Shown piece by piece: positions 1 to 7,718 of a stretch of 38,992 bases of DNA (the stretch's first letter is position 1; every line of letters begins with the position of its first letter). This stretch comes from Porticoccaceae bacterium (GTDB lineage: Bacteria; Pseudomonadota; Gammaproteobacteria; Pseudomonadales; Porticoccaceae), in NCBI GenBank assembly GCA_018664075.1, contig JABJOY010000009.1, positions 1-38,992 on the forward strand. The letters run 5' to 3'. The notes under the pieces are model-generated. The model was given only the letters and a program-made list of their open reading frames with translations. It did not search any database and had not been told where the DNA came from. The translations under genes and the position numbers were made by a program.

Positions 1-83
1 GTGACTTTAGCCCCAGAACTGTTCCACTGTTGAGATGGGGATTTCGGTGCGCTGCGCTTGCCGCCCGCTCTGCGCAAGCGAAT

Positions 84-160
84 TGGTAGCTACGGGTGGA
101 CTTGAACCACCGACCCCAGCATTATGAATGCTGTGCTCTAACCAGCTGAGCTACGTAGCC
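84..160 (-). tRNA. tRNA-Met (CAT), elongator
   Basis: A 77-nt cloverleaf reads on the minus strand. The anticodon arm is CAGCA-TTCATAA-TGCTG, giving anticodon CAT. The T arm is GGTGG-TTCAAGT-CCACC and CCA is encoded at 84-86. The start GGCTACGTAGCTCAG is that of elongator tRNA-Met, not the initiator. The first acceptor pair is G1-U72 instead of the usual G-C. In Pseudomonas a tRNA-Met also follows ychF, so this is the conserved end of the block, separated here from ychF by two inserted genes. Confidence 0.95.
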
Positions 161-196
161 ACAATTTGTTGCAGACCCTGTGGGATAGGGGCGCGC

Positions 197-225
197 ATTT
201 TCGCCAGATGGGGCGCTTTTGTCAA
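197..225 (-). promoter_or_regulatory. Promoter of tRNA-Met
   Basis: On the minus strand a perfect -35 TTGACA (220-225) is followed after 17 bp by GAAAAT (197-202), then by a very GC-rich discriminator, GCGCGCCCC. This is the layout of stringently controlled stable-RNA promoters. The predicted start lies about 30 nt before the tRNA. The rest of the 161-392 gap is AT-rich and shows no gene I can support. Confidence 0.6.
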
Positions 226-392
226 GAACTTCACTGCTGAGATTGCCCTGCTAACCGATTTCCAGGGATTCCAACGAAATCTCCTATCTACTGTGACCGA
301 GATCACATTAGTCACAATCTATAGGCACTGCTATACATTACTGTTAGCTTGTTCATCATATTTTTACTGTTGTTTCCCATAATACTACTATG

Positions 393-541
393 CCTCTGGC
401 CGAGGTCTTTTTGGCGCTGTCTGGGCTGGTACCAGGAAAGCTATGTGAAACTGGGTTACCCTGAAGTTCTCTGTTTTTCAAACCAGGTATCAGCGCTACT
501 AACAGGCGGCAGTGTTAAATCGACCTCGGCCAGAGGTTTTT
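393..541 (+). ncRNA. Strongly self-complementary element; possible structured RNA of unknown class
   Basis: A perfect 15-bp inverted repeat (393-407 with 522-536) encloses about 114 nt that contain further nested pairing: GCGCTG 414-419 with CAGCGC 491-496, CTGGT 426-430 with ACCAG 482-486, and an apical AACT-GGG-TTA-CCC-TGA-AGTT hairpin. On the plus strand the closing arm is followed by TTTTT (537-541), as in an intrinsic terminator; the minus strand has no such tract. A -10-like CATAAT lies at 378-383 with no good -35. It sits between tRNA-Met and the sugar dehydrogenase, antisense to the latter's last codon. The rod-like shape recalls 6S RNA, but I see no sequence match. A small inverted-repeat mobile element is the alternative; no target duplication is visible. 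Confidence 0.35.
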
Positions 542-1739
542 ATTGCCCAGCCCCATACTCTACCCGGTATATCTGCCCGCCCAAATCGTCAGTAATATAG
601 AAACGTCCTTGGCGATCCTGGGCGATATCTACAGGCCGTCCCATAATGCCGTCGTCTGCTAAAAATCCGCTGACAAAGTCTCGACTTTCGATGTTGCCCT
701 GATTATCCCAGTGCAGTGAGATGACCTTATAACCGTCCAGTACGGAACGATTCCACGAGCCATGCAACGCTACCAGTGCCATGCGATTAAAGCCCGGAGG
801 TAAGCTTCTATGAGCCTTTACGAAGCGGATACCCAGAGGTGCGTTGTGAGGACGGAACTTAAAGGCAGGAGCTATAGCAGAGCTGGCAAGATCCGGTCGT
901 TTATCGCCAAAATCAGGGTCAGGTATATTGTCCCCGTTAACATAGGGCCAGCCGTAAAATCCATTTTCAACCACCAGGTTGAGTTCGTCTGGGGGGAAGT
1001 TATCACCCAGCAAGTCTCTAGCATTGACTGTGGCATAGAGATCCCCGGACCAAGGTGCCCAATCGAAGCCTACTGAGTTGCGTAATCCGCGCGCATAGAT
1101 TTGCGGATTGCTGCCATCAAGTTCTGATTGCAACATTGCGGCATATCTAGGGTCTTCCGGTTCGCAGACATTGCACGGAGAGCCCACCGCGACATAAAGC
1201 TTGCGATCGGGGGAGATACCAATGGCCTTGGCTTTGTGAATAAGGTCATAGGGCAGATCCTGGAGAACGACTTGGATCTCACCAGCAAGGCTGGCGGTGC
1301 TGTGGTCAAAGGCCACTCGGCTAACGGTGCCACTCTCACTAAAGTACAGCCAGTCACCGTCAAAAAAAATGCCCTGGGGTTCATTGATGCCATCAATTAG
1401 TACTGTTTGAGTCTCAGTTGTACCGTTTTGGTCTCTGTCCTGCAGCAATAGAATCTGACCTCGGTCAGCGATGGTTGCCACCAGATCATCTTGTTCTGTT
1501 ATGGCTAAAAAGCGCACATAGCCAAGGTCTTTAGCGACCAGTTTTAGGCTAAAACCCTCTGCTACCTTTAGAGTTGATTCTTCGGCAGCATGGGCTGAGG
1601 TGTTAAGGCCAGAAACTGTGCTTACCATTAGCCAAAAGCCACTGAGTCCACCTGGGGTGATGGCGGCGATATAGCCAGTGCCAGCTATTATTGTTGCGAG
1701 CAGGCCAATGCTTGCACCTTTTGCGATTTTTTTAAACAT
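540..1739 (-). CDS. PQQ-dependent sugar dehydrogenase family protein (sorbosone dehydrogenase-like)
   Basis: A 399-aa protein with a basic, hydrophobic N-terminus (about residues 5-30) that should act as signal peptide or membrane anchor, placing the enzyme in the periplasm. The rest is a six-bladed beta-propeller of the soluble glucose/L-sorbosone dehydrogenase family. Visible family signatures are GSPCNVCEPED, the RNSVGFDW blade motif, DNFPPDELN, GWPYVNGD, HGSWNRS and GRPVDIAQD near the end. Such enzymes oxidise aldose sugars or related aldehydes with PQQ and pass electrons to the respiratory chain; the substrate cannot be told from sequence. An AGGG ribosome-binding site precedes the ATG. 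It lies 36 bp after the DMT permease on the same strand and may share its transcript. No PQQ biosynthesis genes are in the window. Confidence 0.85.
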   Translation of the reverse strand: MFKKIAKGASIGLLATIIAGTGYIAAITPGGLSGFWLMVSTVSGLNTSAHAAEESTLKVAEGFSLKLVAKDLGYVRFLAITEQDDLVATIADRGQILLLQDRDQNGTTETQTVLIDGINEPQGIFFDGDWLYFSESGTVSRVAFDHSTASLAGEIQVVLQDLPYDLIHKAKAIGISPDRKLYVAVGSPCNVCEPEDPRYAAMLQSELDGSNPQIYARGLRNSVGFDWAPWSGDLYATVNARDLLGDNFPPDELNLVVENGFYGWPYVNGDNIPDPDFGDKRPDLASSAIAPAFKFRPHNAPLGIRFVKAHRSLPPGFNRMALVALHGSWNRSVLDGYKVISLHWDNQGNIESRDFVSGFLADDGIMGRPVDIAQDRQGRFYITDDLGGQIYRVEYGAGQ

Positions 1740-1775
1740 AGATGTACCCTGTATTGCGGATATTTAATTATTATT

Positions 1776-2690
1776 CTAGTGTGGTTTTCTGGCCACGGCT
1801 GTGGTGATTGAGCCAGTTACAACAAGGAGGGCGCCCAACACCGAAACAACTCCTAAGGGTTCTACGGTAACACCGGCCATAGGGATGAATTGCACAATGC
1901 CAACTGTAAGCAAAGGCGTCACCGCGATGGTCGCACTGACTCTGGATGCCTCGATATGCACCAGAGCTTCGGCAAAACATCCGTAAGCAATGATTGTGTT
2001 GAGACCGCAAAATGCCAGAAGGGCCCATTGTGTGCCCGTAAGCTGGCCCAAGGTGGAAAAGTCACAAAAGGGCAAAAATAAAAGAGTGCCAAGCCAATAT
2101 ATAGCCACTGTGGTTTCCTGTGAGGTAAATTCTTGTAGCAGGATTTTTTGCATGATGGCATAGCCAGCCCAGCAGACTGCGGCCAGTGAAACCATCAGCA
2201 GGCCCACGCCATAATCATTGAGATCTATAAAAATATCACCCAGATGATGACTAAAAAATAATGCCAGACCTGAGGCAAAGGCGAAAAACCCAAACCATTG
2301 GGCACTGGAAAAGGACTCTTTAAACACAAATACGCCTGCTAGCAACAGCAGCATTGGTGCAATTTGAATCATTACCTGGGACGCCTCAGGGCCAGTTCGT
2401 TCCAAGCCAAAAATATATAAACCATAGTTACCAGATAGCAACAACCCGGCAGCCAGAAGCTGAAAGAACAGGCGCGGCGAACGCAACTTGCGATGATTGG
2501 GCAGTCGTCTGCGCACCACGAGAAAGGGTGTCATCAGCACCGCTGCCAAAGATAGGCGAAAGAAGGTGGTGGTGATTGGGTCTAATGTCACCATCACACC
2601 CTTGAGCGCGATTGGTAGCGTGCCCCACATAGTAGCAGTGGCTAGGGCAAGTAATGCCCCCAGTCTCCAGCGTCCGGAGACAGCGCTCAC
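1776..2690 (-). CDS. EamA/DMT-family permease
   Basis: A 304-aa integral membrane protein with about ten hydrophobic helices arranged as two EamA repeats. The first repeat holds ATMWGTLPIALKG and a PITTTFFRLSLAA segment; the second holds VCWAGYAIMQK and ALLVVTGS near the end. The drug/metabolite transporter superfamily exports amino acids, nucleotide precursors or other small metabolites, and substrates cannot be predicted here. The start lies only 6 bp after the ychF stop codon, so the two are almost certainly co-transcribed. It is an insertion relative to the usual ychF-tRNA-Met arrangement. Confidence 0.88.
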   Translation of the reverse strand: MSAVSGRWRLGALLALATATMWGTLPIALKGVMVTLDPITTTFFRLSLAAVLMTPFLVVRRRLPNHRKLRSPRLFFQLLAAGLLLSGNYGLYIFGLERTGPEASQVMIQIAPMLLLLAGVFVFKESFSSAQWFGFFAFASGLALFFSHHLGDIFIDLNDYGVGLLMVSLAAVCWAGYAIMQKILLQEFTSQETTVAIYWLGTLLFLPFCDFSTLGQLTGTQWALLAFCGLNTIIAYGCFAEALVHIEASRVSATIAVTPLLTVGIVQFIPMAGVTVEPLGVVSVLGALLVVTGSITTAVARKPH

Positions 2691-2696
2691 CAGCCG

Positions 2697-3788
2697 CTAC
2701 ACATTGAAGCGGAAGTGTATTACATCACCATCCTTAACTATGTAGTCCTTTCCTTCAAGACGCCATTTGCCCGCGTCTTTTGCTCCCTGCTCGCCATTTC
2801 CGGCGATATAGTCGTCATAGCCGATAATCTCGGCGCGAATAAAGCCTTTCTCAAAATCTGTGTGAATCTTGCCCGCTGCATTGGGAGCGGTTGCACCCAC
2901 AGGTATAGTCCAGGCGCGAACTTCTTTTGGCCCGGCGGTAAAGTAGGTTTGCAGACCCAGCAGATTGTAGCCAGCGCGAATCACGCGATTTAGCCCTGGC
3001 TCCTGCATGCCCATTTCCTGCAAAAATTCGATTTTCTCATCGTCTTCTAGTTCCGAAATCTCTGCTTCCAGTTTGTTGCAAATGGGCACAACCACTGAGC
3101 CTTCGGCTTCGGCAATTTTGTTCACTGCATCCAGATAGGGGTTATTGTCAAAACCTTCCTCATCCACATTGGCAATATACATAGTGGGCTTCAGGGTAAG
3201 CAGGCTGAGAGGCTTGAGCAGTTTTAATTCATCATCGGTCAACTCAAAGGAGCGCAGCGGCTTAGCTTCATTGAGATGGGGCAGTACTTTTTCCGCCACC
3301 GCCTTTAGGGCTATAGCATCAGCATCTTTGCCTTTGGCGGCTTTTGAAGCCCGCAGTATGGCTTTTTCGACACTGTCGAGATCTGCCAGGGCAAGTTCGG
3401 TATTGATAACATCAATATCATCTGGCGGGCTGATCTGGCCTTCCACATGAATCACATTTTCGTCATCAAAACAGCGCACCACATGGGCAATGGCATCGGT
3501 TTCACGAATATTGGAGAGAAACTGGTTGCCCAGGCCCTCACCTTTGGATGCACCAGCTACCAGACCTGCAATATCAACAAATTCCATGCTGGTGGGAATC
3601 ATACGTTCAGGGTTAACTATGGCCGAGATTTTGTCCTGACGGGGATCGGGAATAGGTACCACGCCCGTATTGGGCTCGATAGTGCAGAATGGGAAATTTT
3701 CCGCGCCTATCCCTGCTTTGGTCAGTGCATTAAATAAGGTGGACTTGCCAACATTGGGCAATCCAACAATTCCGCAGTTAAAACCCAT
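2697..3788 (-). CDS. ychF: Ribosome-binding ATPase YchF (Obg-like GTPase family)
   Basis: A 363-aa protein of the universally conserved YchF/OLA1 family, cytoplasmic, binding ribosomes and hydrolysing ATP rather than GTP; it has been linked to oxidative stress responses. The G1 loop GLPNVGKST lies at residues 8-16, followed by the switch/G3 region [16 protein letters not shown]. The G4 position reads NVDE instead of NKxD, the family's known cause of relaxed nucleotide specificity. A C-terminal TGS domain starts near residue 277 with the [11 protein letters not shown] segment and ends in VIHFRFNV. Length equals that of E. coli YchF (363 aa). It follows pth at a 38-bp distance, the conserved pth-ychF pair. 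Confidence 0.97.
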   Translation of the reverse strand: MGFNCGIVGLPNVGKSTLFNALTKAGIGAENFPFCTIEPNTGVVPIPDPRQDKISAIVNPERMIPTSMEFVDIAGLVAGASKGEGLGNQFLSNIRETDAIAHVVRCFDDENVIHVEGQISPPDDIDVINTELALADLDSVEKAILRASKAAKGKDADAIALKAVAEKVLPHLNEAKPLRSFELTDDELKLLKPLSLLTLKPTMYIANVDEEGFDNNPYLDAVNKIAEAEGSVVVPICNKLEAEISELEDDEKIEFLQEMGMQEPGLNRVIRAGYNLLGLQTYFTAGPKEVRAWTIPVGATAPNAAGKIHTDFEKGFIRAEIIGYDDYIAGNGEQGAKDAGKWRLEGKDYIVKDGDVIHFRFNV

Positions 3789-3826
3789 TTTTTATTTCCT
3801 TTGCTCTGGCTGTAACGAGCCAGGTA

Positions 3827-4408
3827 TTAAAGACTGTGTAAGGCAGTCATCGCCTTTTCCCAATGACCCTCTACCGCAGTGGGCAAGTGACGCAGTGCAT
3901 CATCTATGCTGTTCGCAATCAATTGCTGATCACTGGGTGAGGCTTTTTTAAGTACATAGTCGGCTACCAGATTAGCTTGTCCCGGATGGCCTATGCCAAT
4001 GCGCAGGCGGGCAAATTCTTTGTTATTACCCAAGCTTTTAATGGTGTCACGCAGACCATTGTGGCCACCGTGGCCGCCGCCTTTCTTAAAGCGGACAATA
4101 CCCGGGTCCATATCCAGTTCATCATGCACCACCAGAATATTCTCCGGTGCAATTTGATAGAACCTGACCAGCGCGGCAACAGACTTGCCACTGAGATTCA
4201 TAAAAGTGCTGGGTATCAGCAGGCGCACATCGCGACCAGCTATGCTGACCCTAGCGGTATCACCAAAAAACTTGCTCTCGTGCTTGAGTTCCGTATGCAG
4301 GGATTTTGCCAGCTCCAGAACCAAGTCAGCCCCGACATTATGTCGCGTCCGTTCATAGTTGGGGCCGGGGTTTCCCAGCCCTACTATTAACTCTACGGGC
4401 GCGTCCAA
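3827..4408 (-). CDS. pth: Peptidyl-tRNA hydrolase
   Basis: A 193-aa cytoplasmic esterase that releases tRNA from peptidyl-tRNAs dropped by ribosomes. The family motif GLGNPGPNYERTRHNVG (about residues 10-26) carries the catalytic histidine. The tRNA-binding asparagines (MNLSGKSVA; GGGHGGHNGLRD, with DELDMDPG just before) are intact, and the size matches the usual 190-195 residues. It lies 33 bp after rplY and 38 bp before ychF, an arrangement conserved in many gammaproteobacteria, so it is read as a translation-quality operon. Confidence 0.97.
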   Translation of the reverse strand: MDAPVELIVGLGNPGPNYERTRHNVGADLVLELAKSLHTELKHESKFFGDTARVSIAGRDVRLLIPSTFMNLSGKSVAALVRFYQIAPENILVVHDELDMDPGIVRFKKGGGHGGHNGLRDTIKSLGNNKEFARLRIGIGHPGQANLVADYVLKKASPSDQQLIANSIDDALRHLPTAVEGHWEKAMTALHSL

Positions 4409-4441
4409 TGTCAGGGCCTACTTAGAGGGCAGAGGCGAAGA

Positions 4442-5113
4442 TTACTCTTCGCTTGCTTCCTCGGCGCCGCTGTCTGCTTCACCAGCGCCTGCATCAGCTG
4501 CAGGTGCGGGTTCTTCATCTTCGTCTTTAGCTTTCGACTTGTTGACAGCTGCGATTGGAAGATCGTGGTCATCACCGTGGCTCAGAGCAACGGATTCAAC
4601 GCCTTGTGGCAGTTTGATATCAGAGATATGCAGGGTTTGACCTAGGTCAACCTCGGCCATATCCACTTCGAGGTACTCGGGCAGATCTGCTGGCAGACAC
4701 ATGATTTCCAGCTCGGTCATGCTGTGAGCGATCAGACCGCCACCCAGCTTAACGCCGACACAGATGTCTTCGTTGATAAAGTGCAGTGGTACTCGAGTCT
4801 GCAGCTTGATGTTCTTGCTGACGCGCAAGAAGTCCATATGCAGCACAATGGCTTTTGCAGGATGACGCTGTACGTCTTTCACGATAACGTCTTCAGACTT
4901 GCCGTCGATATCCAGAGCAATAATGTGTGAGTAGAATGCTTCGTTTTCCAGCGCTTTCATCACGTCTTTGTGGATCAGAGCAATACGGGCAGGGTCTTTC
5001 TTTCCGCCATAGACAATTGCTGGTATTTCACCGGCCAGACGACGCAGGCGGCGGCTCGCACCTTTCCCTGTATCCTCGCGACCTTTCGCGTATAACGTAA
5101 AATCAGTAGACAT
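4442..5113 (-). CDS. rplY: 50S ribosomal protein bL25, long form (Ctc-type)
   Basis: A 223-aa 5S rRNA-binding ribosomal protein of the long L25/TL5/Ctc form: an N-terminal L25 domain (about residues 1-95, with KGREDTGKGASRRLRR and IPAIVYGG) plus a C-terminal beta domain. It ends in a low-complexity acidic tail rich in E, D and A. The frame is open to a TTG at 5123-5125, but that TTGGAG is the Shine-Dalgarno element of the ATG at 5111-5113, which I take as the start (MSTDFTLY). It follows prs by about 108 bp; that leader contains a short GCCTC/GAGGC hairpin. The prs-rplY-pth order is conserved in Pseudomonas. Confidence 0.95.
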   Translation of the reverse strand: MSTDFTLYAKGREDTGKGASRRLRRLAGEIPAIVYGGKKDPARIALIHKDVMKALENEAFYSHIIALDIDGKSEDVIVKDVQRHPAKAIVLHMDFLRVSKNIKLQTRVPLHFINEDICVGVKLGGGLIAHSMTELEIMCLPADLPEYLEVDMAEVDLGQTLHISDIKLPQGVESVALSHGDDHDLPIAAVNKSKAKDEDEEPAPAADAGAGEADSGAEEASEE

Positions 5114-5221
5114 AATAGTCTCCAATGTTGTGCCAAAACAGACCGCGACCAGACCTGTAATGGGGTTTTGTGCCTCGATATTGAGGCGATTTAAATAGTG
5201 CTTGCCGTTTAGCCGTTAAGA

Positions 5222-6163
5222 CTAGTCGAACATCGCACTAATAGATTCTTCGTTGCTAATGCGGCGTACCGACTCACCCAGCAGCTTACCCAGCTGCAGA
5301 GTACGGATTTTCTTACACTTCTTAGCTTCTTCACTCAGGGGGATACTGTTGGCAACAACCAACTCGTCCAGTTGAGAGTTATTAATGTTGTCGATTGCGC
5401 CACCGGATAACACTGCGTGGGTAGCATAGGCTACAACTTTGGCGGCACCATTTTTCTTCAACGCTTCAGCGGCTTTACACAAAGTACCTGCAGTGTCGAC
5501 GATATCATCGACCAGCACACAGGTGCGTCCATCAACTTCACCAATCAGATTCATCACTTCACTCTGGTTAGAGGTTGGACGGCGCTTATCAATAATGGCC
5601 AGATCACAGCCCAGCTGCTTGGCCACTGCTCTTGCACGAACCACACCGCCGACATCTGGCGATACAACCTGCAAGTTTTTGTAGTTTTGACGCTCAATAT
5701 CACCCAGTAGTACTGGCGCGCCATAGACGTTATCAACTGTGCAGTTGAAAAAGCCTTGAATCTGTTCTGCGTGGAGGTCGACGGTCAGTACCCGGTCGAC
5801 CCCTGCATTGGACAGCATGTCAGCAACCACTTTGGCGCTGATGGGAACACGCACCGAGCGCACACGGCGATCTTGGCGGGCGTAACCGAAGTAGGGAACT
5901 ACCGCAGTAATGCGGCCAGCAGATGCGCGGCGCAGTGCGTCGATCATCAATACCAGTTCCATCAGGTGTCTGTTAGTTGGAGCACAGGTAGGTTGCACTA
6001 CAAAAACATCGTGACCGCGAACATTTTCGCGAATCTCGATATTTATTTCACCATCTGAAAATAAAGATACCAGCGCATCACCGAGCGGAATCCCCAATGT
6101 GCGAGCGATTTCAGTTGCCAGTTCTGGGTTTGCGTTCCCAGAGAAGACCATTAATCTAGACAC
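5222..6163 (-). CDS. prs: Ribose-phosphate pyrophosphokinase
   Basis: A 313-aa cytoplasmic enzyme that makes PRPP from ribose 5-phosphate and ATP, feeding purine, pyrimidine, histidine, tryptophan and NAD synthesis. Visible signatures are [21 protein letters not shown], the metal-binding [12 protein letters not shown] and the PRPP loop [13 protein letters not shown]. The frame extends to an ATG at 6184, but an AGGA site lies 8 nt before the GTG at 6161-6163, and that start gives [10 protein letters not shown], which aligns with pseudomonad Prs N-termini; I therefore use the GTG. tRNA-Gln lies 31 bp upstream, so prs probably reads through from ispE and the tRNA. Confidence 0.95.
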   Translation of the reverse strand: MSRLMVFSGNANPELATEIARTLGIPLGDALVSLFSDGEINIEIRENVRGHDVFVVQPTCAPTNRHLMELVLMIDALRRASAGRITAVVPYFGYARQDRRVRSVRVPISAKVVADMLSNAGVDRVLTVDLHAEQIQGFFNCTVDNVYGAPVLLGDIERQNYKNLQVVSPDVGGVVRARAVAKQLGCDLAIIDKRRPTSNQSEVMNLIGEVDGRTCVLVDDIVDTAGTLCKAAEALKKNGAAKVVAYATHAVLSGGAIDNINNSQLDELVVANSIPLSEEAKKCKKIRTLQLGKLLGESVRRISNEESISAMFD

Positions 6164-6194
6164 GTCATTTTTCCTGGTATTCATAATAAAGATA

Positions 6195-6269
6195 TGGCTG
6201 GGGCGGGAGGATTCGAACCTCCGATGCCGGGATCAAAACCCGGTGCCTTAACCACTTGGCGACGCCCCA
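6195..6269 (-). tRNA. tRNA-Gln (TTG)
   Basis: A 75-nt cloverleaf on the minus strand. The acceptor is TGGGGCG with CGCCCCA plus an encoded CCA, and the anticodon arm CCGGG-TTTTGAT-CCCGG gives TTG. The T arm is GGAGG-TTCGAAT-CCTCC. It sits between ispE and prs, the same position as in Pseudomonas. Its 5' 22 nt also encode the last codons and stop of ispE. No separate promoter is visible, so it is probably cut from the ispE-prs transcript. Confidence 0.95.
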
Positions 6270-7114
6270 GTAAAAAATTTTCCCAATTGCTGATGCAGGG
6301 AGGAGCGATTTTCGCCCCGCGCTATAAACGCATTCCACTGTTTTGGCACCAGATTCAAAGCCTTTTTGGCTTTTGTCTGACTGTCAAAGCTGCAAAACAC
6401 ACTAGCACCAGTACCAGTCATCAGCGGGTTACTGTAATCCCTTGCCCAATCCAACACCTCTTTCACTGCCGGGTAGAGCTTTTCGACTACAGATTGGCAG
6501 TCATTCCTGTACTGCTCCCCTGAGAGGGCGCGTATTTTGATGGGTGGAGAGTTCCTTGTCAATTGAGGATTTGAAAAAATTTCCGCCGTGGAGATATGCA
6601 CATCTGGCGTGATCACCAAATACCATTGCTCGGGAATATCCAACGGCGTCAAAAGCTCACCAATTCCACCGGCAAAAGCACTGTTTCCATGCACGAAAAC
6701 CGGCACATCTGCACCGAGTGCAGTACCTAATTGGGCCAGAGCGTCGGGCTCCAGGCCGCATTGCCACAGGTAATTCAGTCCAACCAATGCGGTTGCTGCA
6801 TTGCTGCTGCCGCCACCCAGACCCGCACCCATGGGGATTTTTTTCTCCAGGAAAATATCGCAGCCGCTGCTGCAGCCAACCTCTGCCTGTAGCAGCTTGG
6901 CGGCGCGGACAATTAAATTATTTTCTGCAGCGACCCCTTCGATCTGCGGGCTGATGGTAATTTTGCCGCTGGAATTGCTCTTAAAGGTCAGATTGTCGCC
7001 ATAATCCAGCAGTTGAAAGATTGTCTGCAGCTCATGGTAGCCATTGTCACGGCGACCGGTAATGTGCAGAAACAAATTTAACTTTGCCGGTGAGGGCAAT
7101 GTGACAGAAGGCAT
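6248..7114 (-). CDS. ispE: 4-diphosphocytidyl-2-C-methyl-D-erythritol kinase
   Basis: A 288-aa GHMP-family kinase of the MEP isoprenoid pathway; it phosphorylates the 2-hydroxyl of CDP-methylerythritol with ATP in the cytoplasm. The N-terminus LPSPAKLNLFLHITGRR and the ATP-binding PMGAGLGGGSSNAAT (about residues 90-104) are diagnostic, and a C-terminal MTGTGASVFC motif is present. The frame opens at a TTG (7123), but the ATG at 7112-7114 gives the expected start. It follows lolB by 16 bp. The last seven codons and stop are encoded within tRNA-Gln; protein length is still normal, so the gene is intact. Confidence 0.95.
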   Translation of the reverse strand: MPSVTLPSPAKLNLFLHITGRRDNGYHELQTIFQLLDYGDNLTFKSNSSGKITISPQIEGVAAENNLIVRAAKLLQAEVGCSSGCDIFLEKKIPMGAGLGGGSSNAATALVGLNYLWQCGLEPDALAQLGTALGADVPVFVHGNSAFAGGIGELLTPLDIPEQWYLVITPDVHISTAEIFSNPQLTRNSPPIKIRALSGEQYRNDCQSVVEKLYPAVKEVLDWARDYSNPLMTGTGASVFCSFDSQTKAKKALNLVPKQWNAFIARGENRSSLHQQLGKFFTGASPSG

Positions 7115-7130
7115 GGTTGGCAACCGCTGA

Positions 7131-7718
7131 TTACTTTGCTGGTGGATTCCAGTCTGATATTACCAGCTTAAAGCTTTGCGCCCCAAGTTGGCCGCTGATT
7201 TTTCTTGGCAAATGACCATCTTCGGTCATGCGATAGCGGGAAAAGGACAGTTGCCAGCCTTCTTGAATAAAGCTGCTGGCAGTCCCGTCCGGGCTGATAA
7301 TCAGATCCATAGCCGCAGACTTGGAAGGGCTTGGGAGACCTCGCACCCACCAGCTCAGGGCATCCACCGGAATTGGCAGGCCAGTAAAGCGAGCTGCCAG
7401 CAACTCTGGCCTGTCCACATAACGCTGATTACCCTGCTGCATCTGTGCTCTGGTCTGATCCCCCTGGATCAAAACATTGCCGGCGCCCAATGGGCCGCTC
7501 AGGCGCAGTTGGTACTGTTGTTGGTTCTGTGACCATTGCAGATTGGCACTACCCCCTTGTTCGGGGGACTTAAACCCCAGTTTGCCGCGCAGTTGCCACT
7601 GGTCCATTGCTGCGAGCTGAGCCTGATGCTGGCTCCAATCTAAAGGTTGACCGATGGGCGGTTGATGGCTGCAGCCGACTATCAGGGCTGCGCTCAGCAA
7701 TAAAATGGCTGCTCTCAT
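7131..7718 (-). CDS. lolB: Outer-membrane lipoprotein receptor LolB
   Basis: A 195-aa lipoprotein that accepts lipoproteins from LolA and inserts them in the outer membrane. A type II signal peptide ends in the lipobox IVGC (Cys16). The mature protein shows the LolB pattern WQLRGKLGFKSPEQGGSANLQW, an LSGPLGAG segment and the WWVRGLPSP loop. It overlaps the TPR-lipoprotein stop by 4 bp (ATGA) and is followed by ispE after 16 bp. The lolB-ispE linkage is conserved in gammaproteobacteria. Confidence 0.93.
   Translation of the reverse strand: MRAAILLLSAALIVGCSHQPPIGQPLDWSQHQAQLAAMDQWQLRGKLGFKSPEQGGSANLQWSQNQQQYQLRLSGPLGAGNVLIQGDQTRAQMQQGNQRYVDRPELLAARFTGLPIPVDALSWWVRGLPSPSKSAAMDLIISPDGTASSFIQEGWQLSFSRYRMTEDGHLPRKISGQLGAQSFKLVISDWNPPAK

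Noticed and set aside
1-83. CGCTTGC/GCAAGCG hairpin after tRNA-Met as its terminator
   Set aside because: A hairpin exists, but no T tract follows on the minus strand and the window edge cuts the context.
4442-5125. TTG at 5123-5125 as the rplY start
   Set aside because: TTGGAG is the Shine-Dalgarno sequence of the ATG at 5113; the extra residues are not family-like.
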